Positions 30,634 through 39,786 are shown, counted from the first letter of the stretch. The stretch is 64,000 nt of DNA from an uncultured bacterium (GCA_937862565.1 CALMFT010000013.1:1-64000); one strand, 5' to 3'. Numbers and translations are program-made. The notes: a model not told the origin generated them from the letters alone.

Positions 30634-31242
30634 ATGTCTCATAAATATATAGCATTTGAAGGACTGGATGGAGCAGGGAAAGATACACAAAAAAACCTTG
30701 CTCACCAATATATTCAAGATAAAGATAAGTATGCTTTTGTGCGACAAATGCGTGAACCTTCAAAATATACAGAGTCAGGTAGAAAATTAGCAGAACTACT
30801 CAAAGGAAATATCTTAGATCCAGAAACTGCTTTATCTTATTTCATCAAGGATAGAACAGAATTATCAACTCTTATTAGACAAAACTTGGAACATAGTCAC
30901 GTTATTTCATCAAGATGTTTCCTTAGTTCTTATCTGTATCAACAAACACAAGGCCTATCTTTCGACTATATCCACGACCAGCACCTCAATGAAGATATAC
31001 AGTATCCAGACCATATACTATTTTTTGACTTACCAGTAGAGACCTTGGAAAAAAGATTACTAGGAAGATGATCTGATAGAGAAATATTTGAAACATTTGA
31101 CTTTCAAAAAAAGAACCATGATATTGCTCATGAAACTTTGCCAAAAATAACTCAATCACCTATAACTATTATAGACGCTAGTGGATCTATAGAAGAAGTT
31201 TTCGAACAAGTAAAGCCAATTATAGATAAAATTATTTTCTAA
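30634..31242 (+). CDS. tmk: Thymidylate kinase
   Basis: Tmk makes dTDP from dTMP. The 202-residue protein has the P-loop FEGLDGAGKDTQKN, the DR-containing TELSTLIRQNLEHSHVISSRC segment (usual DRY/SS motif), an FFDLPVETLEKRLLGRGSDR lid region in which a UGA glycine lies at 31069, and a final helical part. Length is normal. It sits next to the NTP pyrophosphatase and folA genes, forming a dTTP-supply cluster. No thymidylate synthase is seen in the window. Confidence 0.93.
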
Positions 31243-31256
31243 TTTATTGTACACTC

Positions 31257-31781
31257 ATGATGCACAACTTTTCTCAGATTATTCAAGAAATAAAAGAAAT
31301 GAATACGGTTTTTGAACGTGGAGAAGGTAGTGGAGCTCATCGAGAGAATGAGTTTTCTTATTTTAGCCAAGAAGTGGATGAGCTGAATACGGCGAGACAA
31401 GAGTTAGATTTGATTGAAGTATTGGATGCATTGGTGGATATCGGGGTATTTACGATTGGAGCTGCTCACAAAGATGGAGTGGATATGCAAACAATGCTGA
31501 ACAAAGTAAATAGCGCTCAGTGTGTGAATCTACATGCCATAAAAGACGCCCAATCTTATGCTACACACATTTATGCTCTCATACATTCTGTTATCGCTAC
31601 TTTGACAAATCTTATCGATGAGAAGCTTGTTTTGGAGCTTTTTCATGAGGTGTATTTATCCAATATGAGTAAACTCAAAGATGGTAAACCGATAGCAGGA
31701 GATTTACCAGGAAAATTTGGTAAAAACAAAGAAACGTATTTTAGACCCGATCTCAAAAAAGTTCTTTTAGGTCACTCCTAA
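31257..31781 (+). CDS. All-alpha NTP pyrophosphohydrolase (MazG/PRA-PH-like)
   Basis: The 174-residue protein carries the acidic metal-binding helices of the all-alpha NTP-PPase group (SQEVDELNTARQELDLIEVLDALVDIG, with ExxE and ExxD pattern). A C-terminal SNMSKLKDGKPI and PGKFGKNKETYFRPDL are typical of phage and Bacteroidetes-type members. Such enzymes remove dUTP or damaged nucleotides. It starts 14 bases after tmk and precedes folA, so house-cleaning of the nucleotide pool fits. Confidence 0.8.
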   Translation: MMHNFSQIIQEIKEMNTVFERGEGSGAHRENEFSYFSQEVDELNTARQELDLIEVLDALVDIGVFTIGAAHKDGVDMQTMLNKVNSAQCVNLHAIKDAQSYATHIYALIHSVIATLTNLIDEKLVLELFHEVYLSNMSKLKDGKPIAGDLPGKFGKNKETYFRPDLKKVLLGHS

Positions 31782-31815
31782 TTCCGATTATTTTTAATAT
31801 AATAAATACACAATC

Positions 31816-32310
31816 ATGTATAAAGCAATTGCAGCTATGGATAAGAATAGAGTAATAGGTAATTCTCAAGATGATATGATTCCTTGGCATTTTAGTAAAG
31901 ACTTTGCATGGTTAAAAGAAAAAACTCTAGGAAGTCCAATTATCATGGGCGCTACTACTTTCAAATCACTAGGTTATAAGGGTTTGCCTAAAAGAACAAA
32001 TATTGTGTTGAGTAAGACATTGAATCAATCTGATTATCAAAATGTACTTATTTACAAGGATGTGCAAGATATTTTGGATAATCATAAAGAGGCTTTTGTG
32101 ATAGGAGGAGCTCAGATTTATAAATTGTTTGCAGAAATGGACCTACTTGATGAGGTAATTCTTACTAAAATTGAGGGAGAATTTGATGGAGATGTAAAGC
32201 TTCCAGAGCTCGAGAAAGGCATGAAGATTGTTGATGAACAAGAGATCGTAGATATGAATAAAAAGGATAATAAAGAATATAATCTGAAATTTGTGACCTA
32301 TAAAAAGTAA
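31816..32310 (+). CDS. folA: Dihydrofolate reductase
   Basis: DHFR regenerates tetrahydrofolate using NADPH. The 164-residue protein has AIAAMDKNRVIGN at the start, the WHFSKDFAWLK substrate segment, IIMGATTFKSLG (NADPH motif), a FVIGGAQIYKLF loop and a C-terminal EYNLKFVTY strand. All family landmarks are in place. It closes the nucleotide block. Confidence 0.95.
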   Translation: MYKAIAAMDKNRVIGNSQDDMIPWHFSKDFAWLKEKTLGSPIIMGATTFKSLGYKGLPKRTNIVLSKTLNQSDYQNVLIYKDVQDILDNHKEAFVIGGAQIYKLFAEMDLLDEVILTKIEGEFDGDVKLPELEKGMKIVDEQEIVDMNKKDNKEYNLKFVTYKK

Positions 32311-32319
32311 TTTTAGTAT

Positions 32320-32384
32320 AAAAAAAGTAGCCGAGTGTAATCACCGACTACTTCATACCATTTCCGAATGAGCTGTTAAGCTTC
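32320..32384 (-). ncRNA. Small RNA candidate 2
   Basis: On the minus strand TTGACT (32418-32413), a 16-base spacer and TATTAG (32396-32391) form a promoter. About 65 bases later a hairpin (32351-32327, GTAGTCG with CGGCTAC) is followed by seven T. The transcript includes a short AGCT-rich hairpin. No ORF of note lies in it. It is the second of two units with the same promoter design. Confidence 0.55.
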
Positions 32385-32390
32385 ATGTTT

Positions 32391-32418
32391 CTAATAAATA
32401 AATGCTTTCCAAAGTCAA
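32391..32418 (-). promoter_or_regulatory. Promoter of small RNA candidate 2
   Basis: TTGACT-N16-TATTAG on the minus strand. The flanking spacer shares ATTTATTTATTAG-like sequence with the promoter at 32544. Confidence 0.55.
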
Positions 32419-32440
32419 AGCAGACTAGGATTTTCTGCAC

Positions 32441-32537
32441 AAAAAAAGACAGTAGTATGGTACCACTGTCTCGATAGGGGAACCCTACCTGGAACAATTA
32501 AAACAACTTTAAAATCAAGAATGAAAAAAAAATTCTA
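32441..32537 (-). ncRNA. Small RNA candidate 1
   Basis: On the minus strand a promoter (32571-32544) precedes a roughly 97-base transcript with two hairpins: GGTAGGG with CCTATC, and the terminal stem GACAGT with ACTGTC (32470-32448) followed by seven T. No ORF is convincing. It lies between the end of the pilin-like gene and candidate 2, and could also be extended from the pilin transcript. Confidence 0.55.
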
Positions 32538-32543
32538 CTCACA

Positions 32544-32571
32544 CTAATAAATAAAACACCCTAAAAGTCAA
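32544..32571 (-). promoter_or_regulatory. Promoter of small RNA candidate 1
   Basis: TTGACT-N16-TATTAG on the minus strand, identical in boxes and spacing to the one at 32391, which argues against chance. Confidence 0.55.
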
Positions 32572-32586
32572 TAGTAATAGTTTTGC

Positions 32587-32952
32587 TTAGATTCTTGCAG
32601 CTACGATATATTGAATGAGTCTGATGATGGTATAAGAAAAGATAACGATACTGAGGCCAATAAGACTATATTTGATTCCATCTGTAGCTTTTGATGCTGC
32701 TTTGGGATCATTTCCACCAGCAAAAATATATCTCAATCCGCTTATAATAAGTCCCATAAACGCCAAAGTTCCTATAAAGAAGGTAGCTCCAAGAAAAATA
32801 TCTGCTACAAAAAGATTGGCATCGTTTGCTTCGGCAGGATCCATGTCTTTTTTGATACCGATGAGTTTATTGTAATCAAAAGTACACTGACCATTGAGTA
32901 ATTGGGCGCTATTACATTCTATGGCTGCTTGTGCGATGAGTGGTGACTGCAT
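32587..32952 (-). CDS. Type IV secretion pilin-like membrane protein
   Basis: The 121-residue protein has an N-terminal soluble part with two cysteines and two long hydrophobic helices: FLGATFFIGTLAFMGLIISG and SLIGLSIVIFSYTIIRLIQY, separated by GGNDPKAASKATDGIK. This is the VirB2/TrbC-like pattern (T4SS pilin family) common in Patescibacteria, where many copies occur per genome. It may build a surface filament. A related protein is at 41.2 kb, and a VirD4-like ATPase at 52.5 kb. Confidence 0.75.
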   Translation of the reverse strand: MQSPLIAQAAIECNSAQLLNGQCTFDYNKLIGIKKDMDPAEANDANLFVADIFLGATFFIGTLAFMGLIISGLRYIFAGGNDPKAASKATDGIKYSLIGLSIVIFSYTIIRLIQYIVAARI

Positions 32953-33139
32953 GGTAGAGACTAAATAATGAATAATTGAGTATACTCGGATGGGCGTGAA
33001 AATGCAAATTTAAAGGGCTTTTATTTTCTTATGAAAGATACTTGACATTCATAATAATATATTTATAAAATATCAATCTCACTGAGATTAGTTCTTTAAT
33101 ATCATCAATAAAATAAATAACAAACAAAAAAACAACAAA

Positions 33140-33577
33140 ATGAAAGAAGACGTAATTAAAATTGGCGTACGAGAAATGAAGAATGAACAGCTTAAACACT
33201 TTCATTTTCTGCAAAATACTCCTTCGTATCTAGAACTTGGGGTACTACTCAATAACATGGAGTGTATAAAAAAATCTCCAGGAAAATATCCTAGAGGTAT
33301 GTTCTTTGGAAGGAAAAGCTTTGAGTTCTTCTTAGAAAAGGAAGAAACACTCACATGGGAAGATATACTTCCTCAGATCAAAGTAGTCATGGAAAACTAC
33401 TTCAAAAAGGAAATTGAGTTGGTTCTTATGGGACCGTACTTCAACCCTTTGTATACTTTGTATACTGGACCAGGAATGAATTTTCTCTCTCCTGGATATG
33501 AGGGACAACGTACTTTAAATCAACCGCATAAACATCTTGGTTTTCCTGGGAGTGGAGAGGTTTCCTTCCCTAATTAA
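33140..33577 (+). CDS. Hypothetical protein, paralog 1
   Basis: The 145-residue protein shares a C-terminal motif with the next gene (LTWEDILPQIKVVMENYF, then ELVLMG), which marks a tandem duplication. It has no signal peptide or membrane helix, and the tail is rich in Gly and Pro. The leader is A-rich without a Shine-Dalgarno sequence. The function is unknown; it opens a five- to six-gene group of small proteins with the same leader type. Confidence 0.65.
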   Translation: MKEDVIKIGVREMKNEQLKHFHFLQNTPSYLELGVLLNNMECIKKSPGKYPRGMFFGRKSFEFFLEKEETLTWEDILPQIKVVMENYFKKEIELVLMGPYFNPLYTLYTGPGMNFLSPGYEGQRTLNQPHKHLGFPGSGEVSFPN

Positions 33578-33606
33578 AAATTAATAACAAAAAAAAATTA
33601 AAAAAC

Positions 33607-33948
33607 ATGAGAGACACAATCAGAATCGGAATCGACGGTGCACTTGAAACAAATTCAAAAAAAATTCGTATGAGTGTAGAAATTTACAAGCATAAGGATC
33701 TATTGCAAATGTTGCATAAAATCCAAGGAATACAAAAATCTAATCTTGGTTTATCTTCAGAAGAGGTGAATTATGCCGGTAAATATAGTTTTACTCTCCA
33801 TAAAGAGGGTAGATTTTCTTGGGAGGATGTCCTTCCAAAAATTCAACAAACTATTCAACAGTACTTCACAAAACCAGTAGAATTTTTAGATCTCGGAATA
33901 TTGAATAAAGCTTCTTATTTTGCCCTTCCGGCACCTAGAACAGCTTAA
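33607..33948 (+). CDS. Hypothetical protein, paralog 2
   Basis: The 113-residue product shares FSWEDVLPKIQQTIQQYF and the EFLDLG ending with its upstream neighbour. The gap is only 29 bases and very A-rich. The common domain is about 100 residues, alpha-beta, acidic and basic mixed. No known family is recognised. Confidence 0.65.
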   Translation: MRDTIRIGIDGALETNSKKIRMSVEIYKHKDLLQMLHKIQGIQKSNLGLSSEEVNYAGKYSFTLHKEGRFSWEDVLPKIQQTIQQYFTKPVEFLDLGILNKASYFALPAPRTA

Positions 33949-33970
33949 AAACACTTACATTAATAACAAA

Positions 33971-33996
33971 CCGGGGACTTTTGCCTCGGTTTTTTC
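33971..33996 (+). terminator. Intrinsic terminator, copy 1
   Basis: ACCGGGG pairs with CCTCGGT and is followed by six T. The same sequence closes the group at 35998. Confidence 0.8.
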
Positions 33997-34133
33997 TTAT
34001 CCTCAAAGTCTGACACACAGGAAGCATCTATTGACTTATAAGCATTTATAATTATAAAATATAGGCTATTGATGATAGCTCGTTCATTATCATTATGTAA
34101 ATTAATTTTATAGTTATAGAATTGGTTTGCTCC

Positions 34134-34171
34134 ACTGTCTTTCTCGTGGATTCCTCAAAGAAAGCGACAGT
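34134..34171 (+). promoter_or_regulatory. Leader hairpin before the LytTR gene
   Basis: ACTGTCTTTCT pairs with AGAAAGCGACAGT (a two-base bulge) around a 14-base loop, 50 bases upstream of the start. TTGACT-N16-TATAAA at 34032-34059 may be the promoter. The hairpin lacks a T-run and is not a terminator; it could be a regulatory leader. Confidence 0.4.
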
Positions 34172-34220
34172 TAAGTCGTAAAAATAATAAAAAAATTCTC
34201 AAAATAAATTAAAACAAAAA

Positions 34221-34652
34221 ATGGAAGTAGCAACTACTAGAGTAAATGAAAGCAATGAATTGCTTATTGTTAATACACAAACTGATGCAAATGATCAATT
34301 AAAACTTACAGAAGAAGAATTATCTTCATATGGATTTTTTAAAACAGGAGGAGAGCTCAATAAGTTTTACTTCTCTGAGTTGAAGTATTTGAAGAGTGAT
34401 CATTTATATGTTAAAGTTTTCACAAAGGATAAAAATTTCTTGCTAAGAGCAAAATTGAGTGATGCAGAATTTTTTTTGCCTTCAGATAAATTCCAGCGCA
34501 TTCATCAAAGGTATATAATCAATATTGATTATATTACTAAAATAACGGTTGATGATGTGTGGATAAATGAACTGGAGCTGCCTTTATCTAAACAATATAA
34601 GGCTGCACTAATAAAACGTCTTCGAGTATTTCCGTGATTAATTATCTGGTAA
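34221..34652 (+). CDS. LytTR-family DNA-binding protein
   Basis: The C-terminal 100 residues fit a LytTR domain: YFSELKYLKSDHLYVKVFTK, FQRIHQRYIINIDYITKI and LPLSKQYKAAL. LytTR proteins bind promoters of virulence, bacteriocin and competence genes in Gram-positives. No response-regulator receiver domain is present (143 residues in total), so the N-terminal 45 residues may sense something else. A UGA glycine at 34635 extends the protein by five residues to TAA. It lies in a group with A-rich leaders. Confidence 0.85.
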
Positions 34653-34680
34653 AATAAAAACTAAACAAAAAATTAAAACT

Positions 34681-35091
34681 ATGAATAAAAAAGAAGAAAT
34701 CGAATTGTTGACTACAAAATTGAGACATATGAGTCTTCCTGGGGAATTACCCTCGGAGCTCAGCTATCTCAAGCATTCTTATAAAGTACTCAAAGAGAAA
34801 CTTATAAGTGCCAATGAATGTAAGGATGAGTTTTTGTATCAAAAGCTTATTGATGAACTTGAGAGGAAAGCCCTTTTTTGGGCTAAAACTTCTCCTGAAG
34901 AATGGATCGCTGTAGAGGACGAAGAATACGAACGTATTTCTCATCTCATCGAAAGTGTTCCGCTTGAGCCGATAAGCGAACATAGCAGTTTGCATATCTA
35001 CGAAGAAAGGTATCTCATAGAAAATGAGACATATCGTTTGATATCACCCATAGGAGAAGATGAAAATCCTCTTATGGAAAAATTAATCTAA
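34681..35091 (+). CDS. Hypothetical acidic helical protein
   Basis: The 136-residue product is acidic, largely helical and without Cys-rich or membrane segments (EEWIAVEDEEYERISHLIE). It starts 28 bases after the LytTR stop with an A-rich leader. It may be a partner or target of the LytTR regulator; no family is recognised. Confidence 0.55.
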   Translation: MNKKEEIELLTTKLRHMSLPGELPSELSYLKHSYKVLKEKLISANECKDEFLYQKLIDELERKALFWAKTSPEEWIAVEDEEYERISHLIESVPLEPISEHSSLHIYEERYLIENETYRLISPIGEDENPLMEKLI

Positions 35092-35122
35092 TAATAAACT
35101 AAAACAAACTAAAAAAAATGCT

Positions 35123-35419
35123 ATGAAAGTTAATTTTAGTAATTTTACTGCACAACACTTTTTAACCTATGTTTTGTGGTATATTTTTTACCCTAAGAGG
35201 TTGAAGAGGTTCAGAAAAATTTTAAGGAAACAAAAAGGAAGCGCCATAAGTGTTGCGTTTTCTACCGCTAAGAGGAACCAACAAAATTCTTATGTACAAG
35301 CAACTTCCAACGGTCATATGTTTATAGACACAGAAGATCTTCTTAGAAGTAAAAAAGTACAGACTACCCTTAAGAAACTGAGGAGTTCCTCTCTTTTGAG
35401 AGGAGACGTAAAATGGTAA
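35123..35419 (+). CDS. Hypothetical basic protein
   Basis: The 98-residue protein has a hydrophobic aromatic N terminus (FLTYVLWYIFYPKRLKRF), perhaps a membrane-surface helix, followed by a strongly basic region and a helical end. No family is recognised. Leader A-rich; same strand and close to the preceding gene. Confidence 0.5.
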   Translation: MKVNFSNFTAQHFLTYVLWYIFYPKRLKRFRKILRKQKGSAISVAFSTAKRNQQNSYVQATSNGHMFIDTEDLLRSKKVQTTLKKLRSSSLLRGDVKW

Positions 35420-35439
35420 TAACATTGAATAAAGTACGA

Positions 35440-35640
35440 GTAAGTTAATCAGGGAATCAGATCGCGTCCTTATATCTGCCTGCATAAGACAGGGTAAAAC
35501 TTTATATAAGAAACCGTTTTGATTGAAACACCTGATGAATCCTCCCTTGAACTGAAACATCTAAGTAGAGGGAGGAGCTTACTTTTAATACAGTAATTAG
35601 CGGATTACCGCAGGAATATAAAAACAAACAATATTAAACA
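35440..35640 (+). other. Structured intergenic leader
   Basis: No ORF is seen. A perfect 8-bp stem (TCCTCCCT at 35540 with AGGGAGGA at 35569) encloses a 21-base loop, with further shorter pairings upstream. It precedes a small membrane protein gene and might be an untranslated leader or an independent RNA. Confidence 0.35.
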
Positions 35641-35659
35641 AAACATTAAAACTAAAAAA

Positions 35660-35992
35660 ATGGAATTAGACGCAGAAAACGTTTTTGTAATTACTTACAA
35701 GGAAATAAGAATAGCGCAAATCAAAAGGAACGGAATAATAGCAATTCCAGTCGTTTTATTTTGTATGGTATTTTCTATAATTAATTATTTTTTATCCTTT
35801 TGGTCTTCCTACTGGATATTTATAAGTCTTATAATAGTGCTGATAGTAGGATTTACGAATATTTTTGCCTTAGATGAAGAAAAGAATATTGCATACGCAT
35901 CATATCTACGCCAATTGGAAGAAATTAAGAAAGTGAGAAGAAGATCAAAAAGAAAGATATCGCTCAGAAAGTTTAAACACTTAGAACCATAA
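35660..35992 (+). CDS. Small membrane protein
   Basis: The 110-residue protein has two hydrophobic helices (about 28-50 and 55-75) between an N-terminal soluble part and a very basic tail (KKVRRRSKRKISLRK). This is the last gene of the A-rich-leader group and is followed by a copy of its terminator. No family is recognised. Confidence 0.55.
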   Translation: MELDAENVFVITYKEIRIAQIKRNGIIAIPVVLFCMVFSIINYFLSFWSSYWIFISLIIVLIVGFTNIFALDEEKNIAYASYLRQLEEIKKVRRRSKRKISLRKFKHLEP

Positions 35993-35997
35993 TCAGA

Positions 35998-36026
35998 AAC
36001 CGGGGACTTTTGCCTCGGTTTTTTCA
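35998..36026 (+). terminator. Intrinsic terminator, copy 2
   Basis: Identical to the one at 33971 over about 25 bases; it precedes the 3' end of the convergent PSP1 gene. Confidence 0.8.
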
Positions 36027-36039
36027 TGCTTTGAAAATA

Positions 36040-36936
36040 TTATTCTTGAGCAAGTTTGGCAGCTTCATGATTACTTATTCCCATTTGTTCTGCGACACTT
36101 TCTCTTGTTTTGGCTTTTTCAACGATTCTTGTCTGGCTCTTAGGTCCACGGAAAACATGTCCATCTTGAGCTTTTCAGACTATTTCTGATAAGATTGCAT
36201 TGTGTCCGATACATCTTCATTCTTGACCAGCATAAGAAATGGTGTCGCCTTTCTTGGGGTAGTCGGCTGTTTCTTCGAGGTATCGATATCTTTCGTAAAC
36301 TACACTACATTTGAGTTTTCCACATCTTCCTTTGAGTTTTTCTATATCTCTTCCTTCGAGAGATTGCATGACTACATTTTCCATATCGATGGTCGGAAGA
36401 GCTCCCATGCTGCAACATCCCATAGGTCCACATCCACATTCTGTAAGCCATTCTTTAGCTTGAGGATGAAGTCTTACCATATCTCTTGCTCCGACTTGGT
36501 AGAAGAAGAAATGGACAGGAATGAGAGGACGAAATTCTTTGAGGAAGTCTACGAAATTGAGTCTTTCTTCACAATGGAAATAAAAATATACGATAGAGCC
36601 ATTGATGTCTCATCTAGCACTAATAGGCTTTGCATTTGGGAATTTTCTTTTGAAGTGAGTTTTGAAAATCTCGAAATAAGGCTGTATTTTTGCCTGACTG
36701 AGAATAAACTGTTGTTTTTCATCATCTCTAGCAGTACGTACAAATTGACCTTCTTTGTGGGATTCGCATTCATAACCAATAACATTTCCTATCATATACT
36801 TTACCTTATTGTCTTCTGAAACGCTGTATATTATTTGATCTCCTGGCTTAAAATCACTGGAAAGTTGTTCGGGCTTGAGTGCTACGATCACAGGTTTTAC
36901 AGTAAGCCAATCCAATACATATAGATTATTTGACAT
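36040..36936 (-). CDS. PSP1-domain protein, RicT/YaaT-like
   Basis: Read with UGA=Gly, 298 residues. The N-terminal half has the PSP1 core (YFYFHCEERLNFVDFLKEF), followed by a CGCGPMGCCSM segment and CGKLKCSVVYERYRYLEE. These cysteines match the iron-sulfur-binding positions of RicT (YaaT), which in Bacillus joins RicA and RicF to direct RNA processing. RicA and RicF are not seen here. The C-terminal part after residue 240 (GRCIGHNAILSEIVG, then QTRIVEKAKT) is extra. It diverges from the pseudouridine synthase. Confidence 0.8.
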
Positions 36937-37006
36937 TATTTGTTTTTTAGGAACTGAAAAATCTCTTCGTATTGTAATTTTCTTGTTAATTCATACAACT
37001 ACAAAT

Positions 37007-37729
37007 ATGTTAAGGATTGATAAATTTTTGAGTAATATAGGTCGAGGTACTAGACAAGAAATTGCAGTAATGTGCAAAAAAGGTTTAATAAAATGCAATA
37101 ATCAGATTATAAAAAATTCTTCTAGCAAAATAAATTGGGGAGATGTGATATCTATGCAAATAGACGACGAAGTTCGTGAAGTGGAAGCAAAAGAATTTGT
37201 AAGTATAATGCTTTATAAGCCGAAAGGATATGTGTGTAGCGATGTAGAAGATGGAGGTCACCCTAGTTACAATGAGCTTTTACAAGACTGTCCTTATTGG
37301 TTGACCTTGCATGTAGCGGGAAGATTGGACTTTGATACTACGGGAATGGTGATTGCAACCAATGATGGAGATTTCAATCATCGTATTATTTCACCAAAAC
37401 ATAAGCTCGTAAAATCCTATTTGGTAAGCTGTGAGAAAGAAGTAACTGCTGATATGATCGCCCAGCTTGAACAGTGAGTAACTCTTGATGATGGATATGA
37501 AACTTTGCCAGCTGTGGTAATAATACCCCAATTTGGGAGAGATGGAAAAACAGATATTGCTAAGAAAAATATAAAAAATTTTATAGAACTACAGATCACG
37601 GAAGGGAAATTCCACCAAGTGAAAAGAATGTTGCTGGCAGTAGAAAATCGCGTTACTCATCTCCATAGAAAAAGTATTGGAGAGCGAACATTGGAAGGAT
37701 TGGCAGAAGGTGAATGGAGGTATATATAA
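37007..37729 (+). CDS. Pseudouridine synthase, RsuA/RluB type
   Basis: These enzymes make pseudouridine in rRNA. The 240-residue protein has an N-terminal S4-like domain (RIDKFLSNIGRGTRQEI) and the catalytic motif HVAGRLDFDTTGMVI (Asp). Later come PKHKLVKSYLVSCE and a KFHQVKRMLLAV segment. A UGA glycine lies at 37475. The length fits the RsuA/RluB group; which uridine it modifies cannot be said. Confidence 0.85.
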
Positions 37730-37863
37730 AAACTTAGTTTAAACCAGTTTTGGAAGAATATTTGATAGTGAGTTTGAATTATCATATTTGAACTGGTATA
37801 TTTGAAACCATAATAAATATTCAAAGATCAGTTTATTAATTTATACTACTCTTATACTATCCT

Positions 37864-38787
37864 ATGAGTGTCAATAAAACTACTTCATTCAGTAAAAAAT
37901 TTCAAAAATTCCGCACCAAAGTAGCGCAAATATTTCAGATTATTTGAAAATTTATATTTATGTCGAGAAAAGATATTATGCAGTCTTTGACTGATTTTTA
38001 TACTAACTCGAGTGAGAAACGATCGAGTACAAGAAAAAAACCATGGCCAGAATTTGATCATATTATTGAATATGTTAATAGTGTCGCGATCGAAAATCAA
38101 CAACTTGTGTGAGAAAAAAAATCCAAAGATGATGATGCAATTTTACGTATTCTTGAACTTGGATGCGGAGATGGAAGATTTGCCGAATATTTAGATAAGC
38201 ACCTTAAACATAAGTTTGTATATATCTGAATAGATAGTTCAAAATGACTTATTGATATCGCAAATAAGACAGAATATGCTAATGAAATTTCTTTTCAGGT
38301 TCACGATATGATGGATATCGTAAGCTATCAAGACCAGCAGTCTGTGGATGTTGTGATAAGCATAGCAAGCATTCAACATCTTCATTATAGACATAGACAG
38401 GCCTTGTGGAATGAGGTGTATAGAATATTGAATTATGGTGGAAAACATATTACTGCAAATTGGTCCTATTCTTGGTGGTTTTTTATGAAACATTGGAATG
38501 CAATAATTGCTGGACGGGTTCTGCAGATATTTAATCGTAAAACTTTTTCTGGGTCAGATTATATTATTCCTTTTCAGACTCCTCAAACTGATACAAACGG
38601 AAAAGAAGAGCTCAAAACAGAATACAGATTTTATCATATTTATGAACGTAGAGCTTTGAAACGTTTAGCCCGTGTCGCTTGATTTGTCGTAGAAAAATCT
38701 TGTTATATTTCCTCTGTCTGACACATGTCGGACACGTGGATTGATAGCAGAAATACCTTTATTGTGGCAAAGAAAGACGTAGTTTAG
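37864..38787 (+). CDS. Class I SAM methyltransferase, TRM9/ALKBH8-like
   Basis: The 307-residue protein (UGA=Gly) has motif I LELGCGDGRFAEYL, an acidic YIGIDSSKGLIDIA strand and SVDVVISIASIQHLHYRHRQ as motif IV, which resembles the HH-containing helix of TRM9/ALKBH8-type tRNA methyltransferases. A later YRFYHIYERRALKRL segment also fits that group (usually RYYH). The first 100 residues are basic and poorly conserved. The specific substrate is not certain. Confidence 0.7.
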
Positions 38788-38817
38788 TTCCCAGTATATC
38801 ATTATTTAATTGATTTC

Positions 38818-39786
38818 ATGAAACATATTGTAATAGCAATTGACGCGAATCCAGGTTTCCTAAAACAAGTTGGAGTAATGCTTTTCTCCTTACTAAAACA
38901 CAATCAAGATCCTATTACTCTTCATGTTCTTCATACTCCTGAGGCAAAAGATCCTTTTGAATTTCAACGAGAGCAAATTTCTCATTTTGTAGGAACTACG
39001 CAAGTAAACTTACAGCGACATGTAGTTACTCTGGAAAGCATAAAAAAACTAGGTTTAACCGTATATAATAATTTACCTTTGACGACCTATTTTAGATTGT
39101 TGATACCTAAGATATTGGGGGAAGATATTGAAGTGTGTTTGTATCTTGATGGAGACATTGTTATCAGAGGAAGTATAGACCCACTTTTTTCATTACAATC
39201 AACTCCAGAATGGCGAGCAGCAGCCGTAATGACAAACGTGCTTACAAATTATATGGATAATCTGAATTTGGATTGCTATTTCAATGCGTGAGTGCTACTT
39301 ATGAATGTAAAAGCCTGGAGAAATAATAATATCTCAGCTAATATCATCAATTTTATTGTTCAATACCCCAATTGACTCAAAGGTACCCAGCCCATCATGG
39401 GTGACCAGTGTGGAATAAACTATATTTGCAATACACACATTTCTGTATTGGAACCAATCTGGAACACGACCCCATTGTGGTTCAATCCTGACTACATGAA
39501 CATTCCTCTGAGTGAACAGCTTACTCATTTTGGGTATGATAATGATCAGATTCTACAATGTCAGCAAAATCCGATTATTTTACATTTCGCAGGCACCAAT
39601 AAGCCCTGTGATTGGATCTGTGTGCATCCACGGAAGATGGAATACTATCGTTATTTGTTTGAAGGTTGATTAATCACTAAAGTTGATTTTGCCAAAGTGA
39701 TTTGGCATATGATTACTTATCCGATGCGTATGGATCGAAAGCTTTTTCAGATTATTAAAAAATTAAGAAATATTGTAATCAACTAA
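38818..39786 (+). CDS. Glycosyltransferase family 8
   Basis: GT8 enzymes transfer glucose or galactose onto lipooligosaccharide or glycogenin-type acceptors. The 322-residue protein begins with VIAIDANPGFLKQVGVML, carries the metal-binding YLDGDIV (DxD), an FNAGVLLMNV stretch (its Gly is UGA) and the sugar-binding ILHFAGTNKPCDW. Length is normal. It follows the methyltransferase by 30 bases. Confidence 0.87.

Noticed and set aside
32320-32580. tmRNA, 6S or SRP RNA for the small RNA pair
   Set aside because: No tRNA-like ends, no SRP GGAAGG apical motif, and the length is too short for tmRNA or 6S.
36202-36819. A 205-residue plus-strand ORF opposite the PSP1 gene
   Set aside because: Low-complexity Ser/Phe-rich product antisense to a conserved protein.
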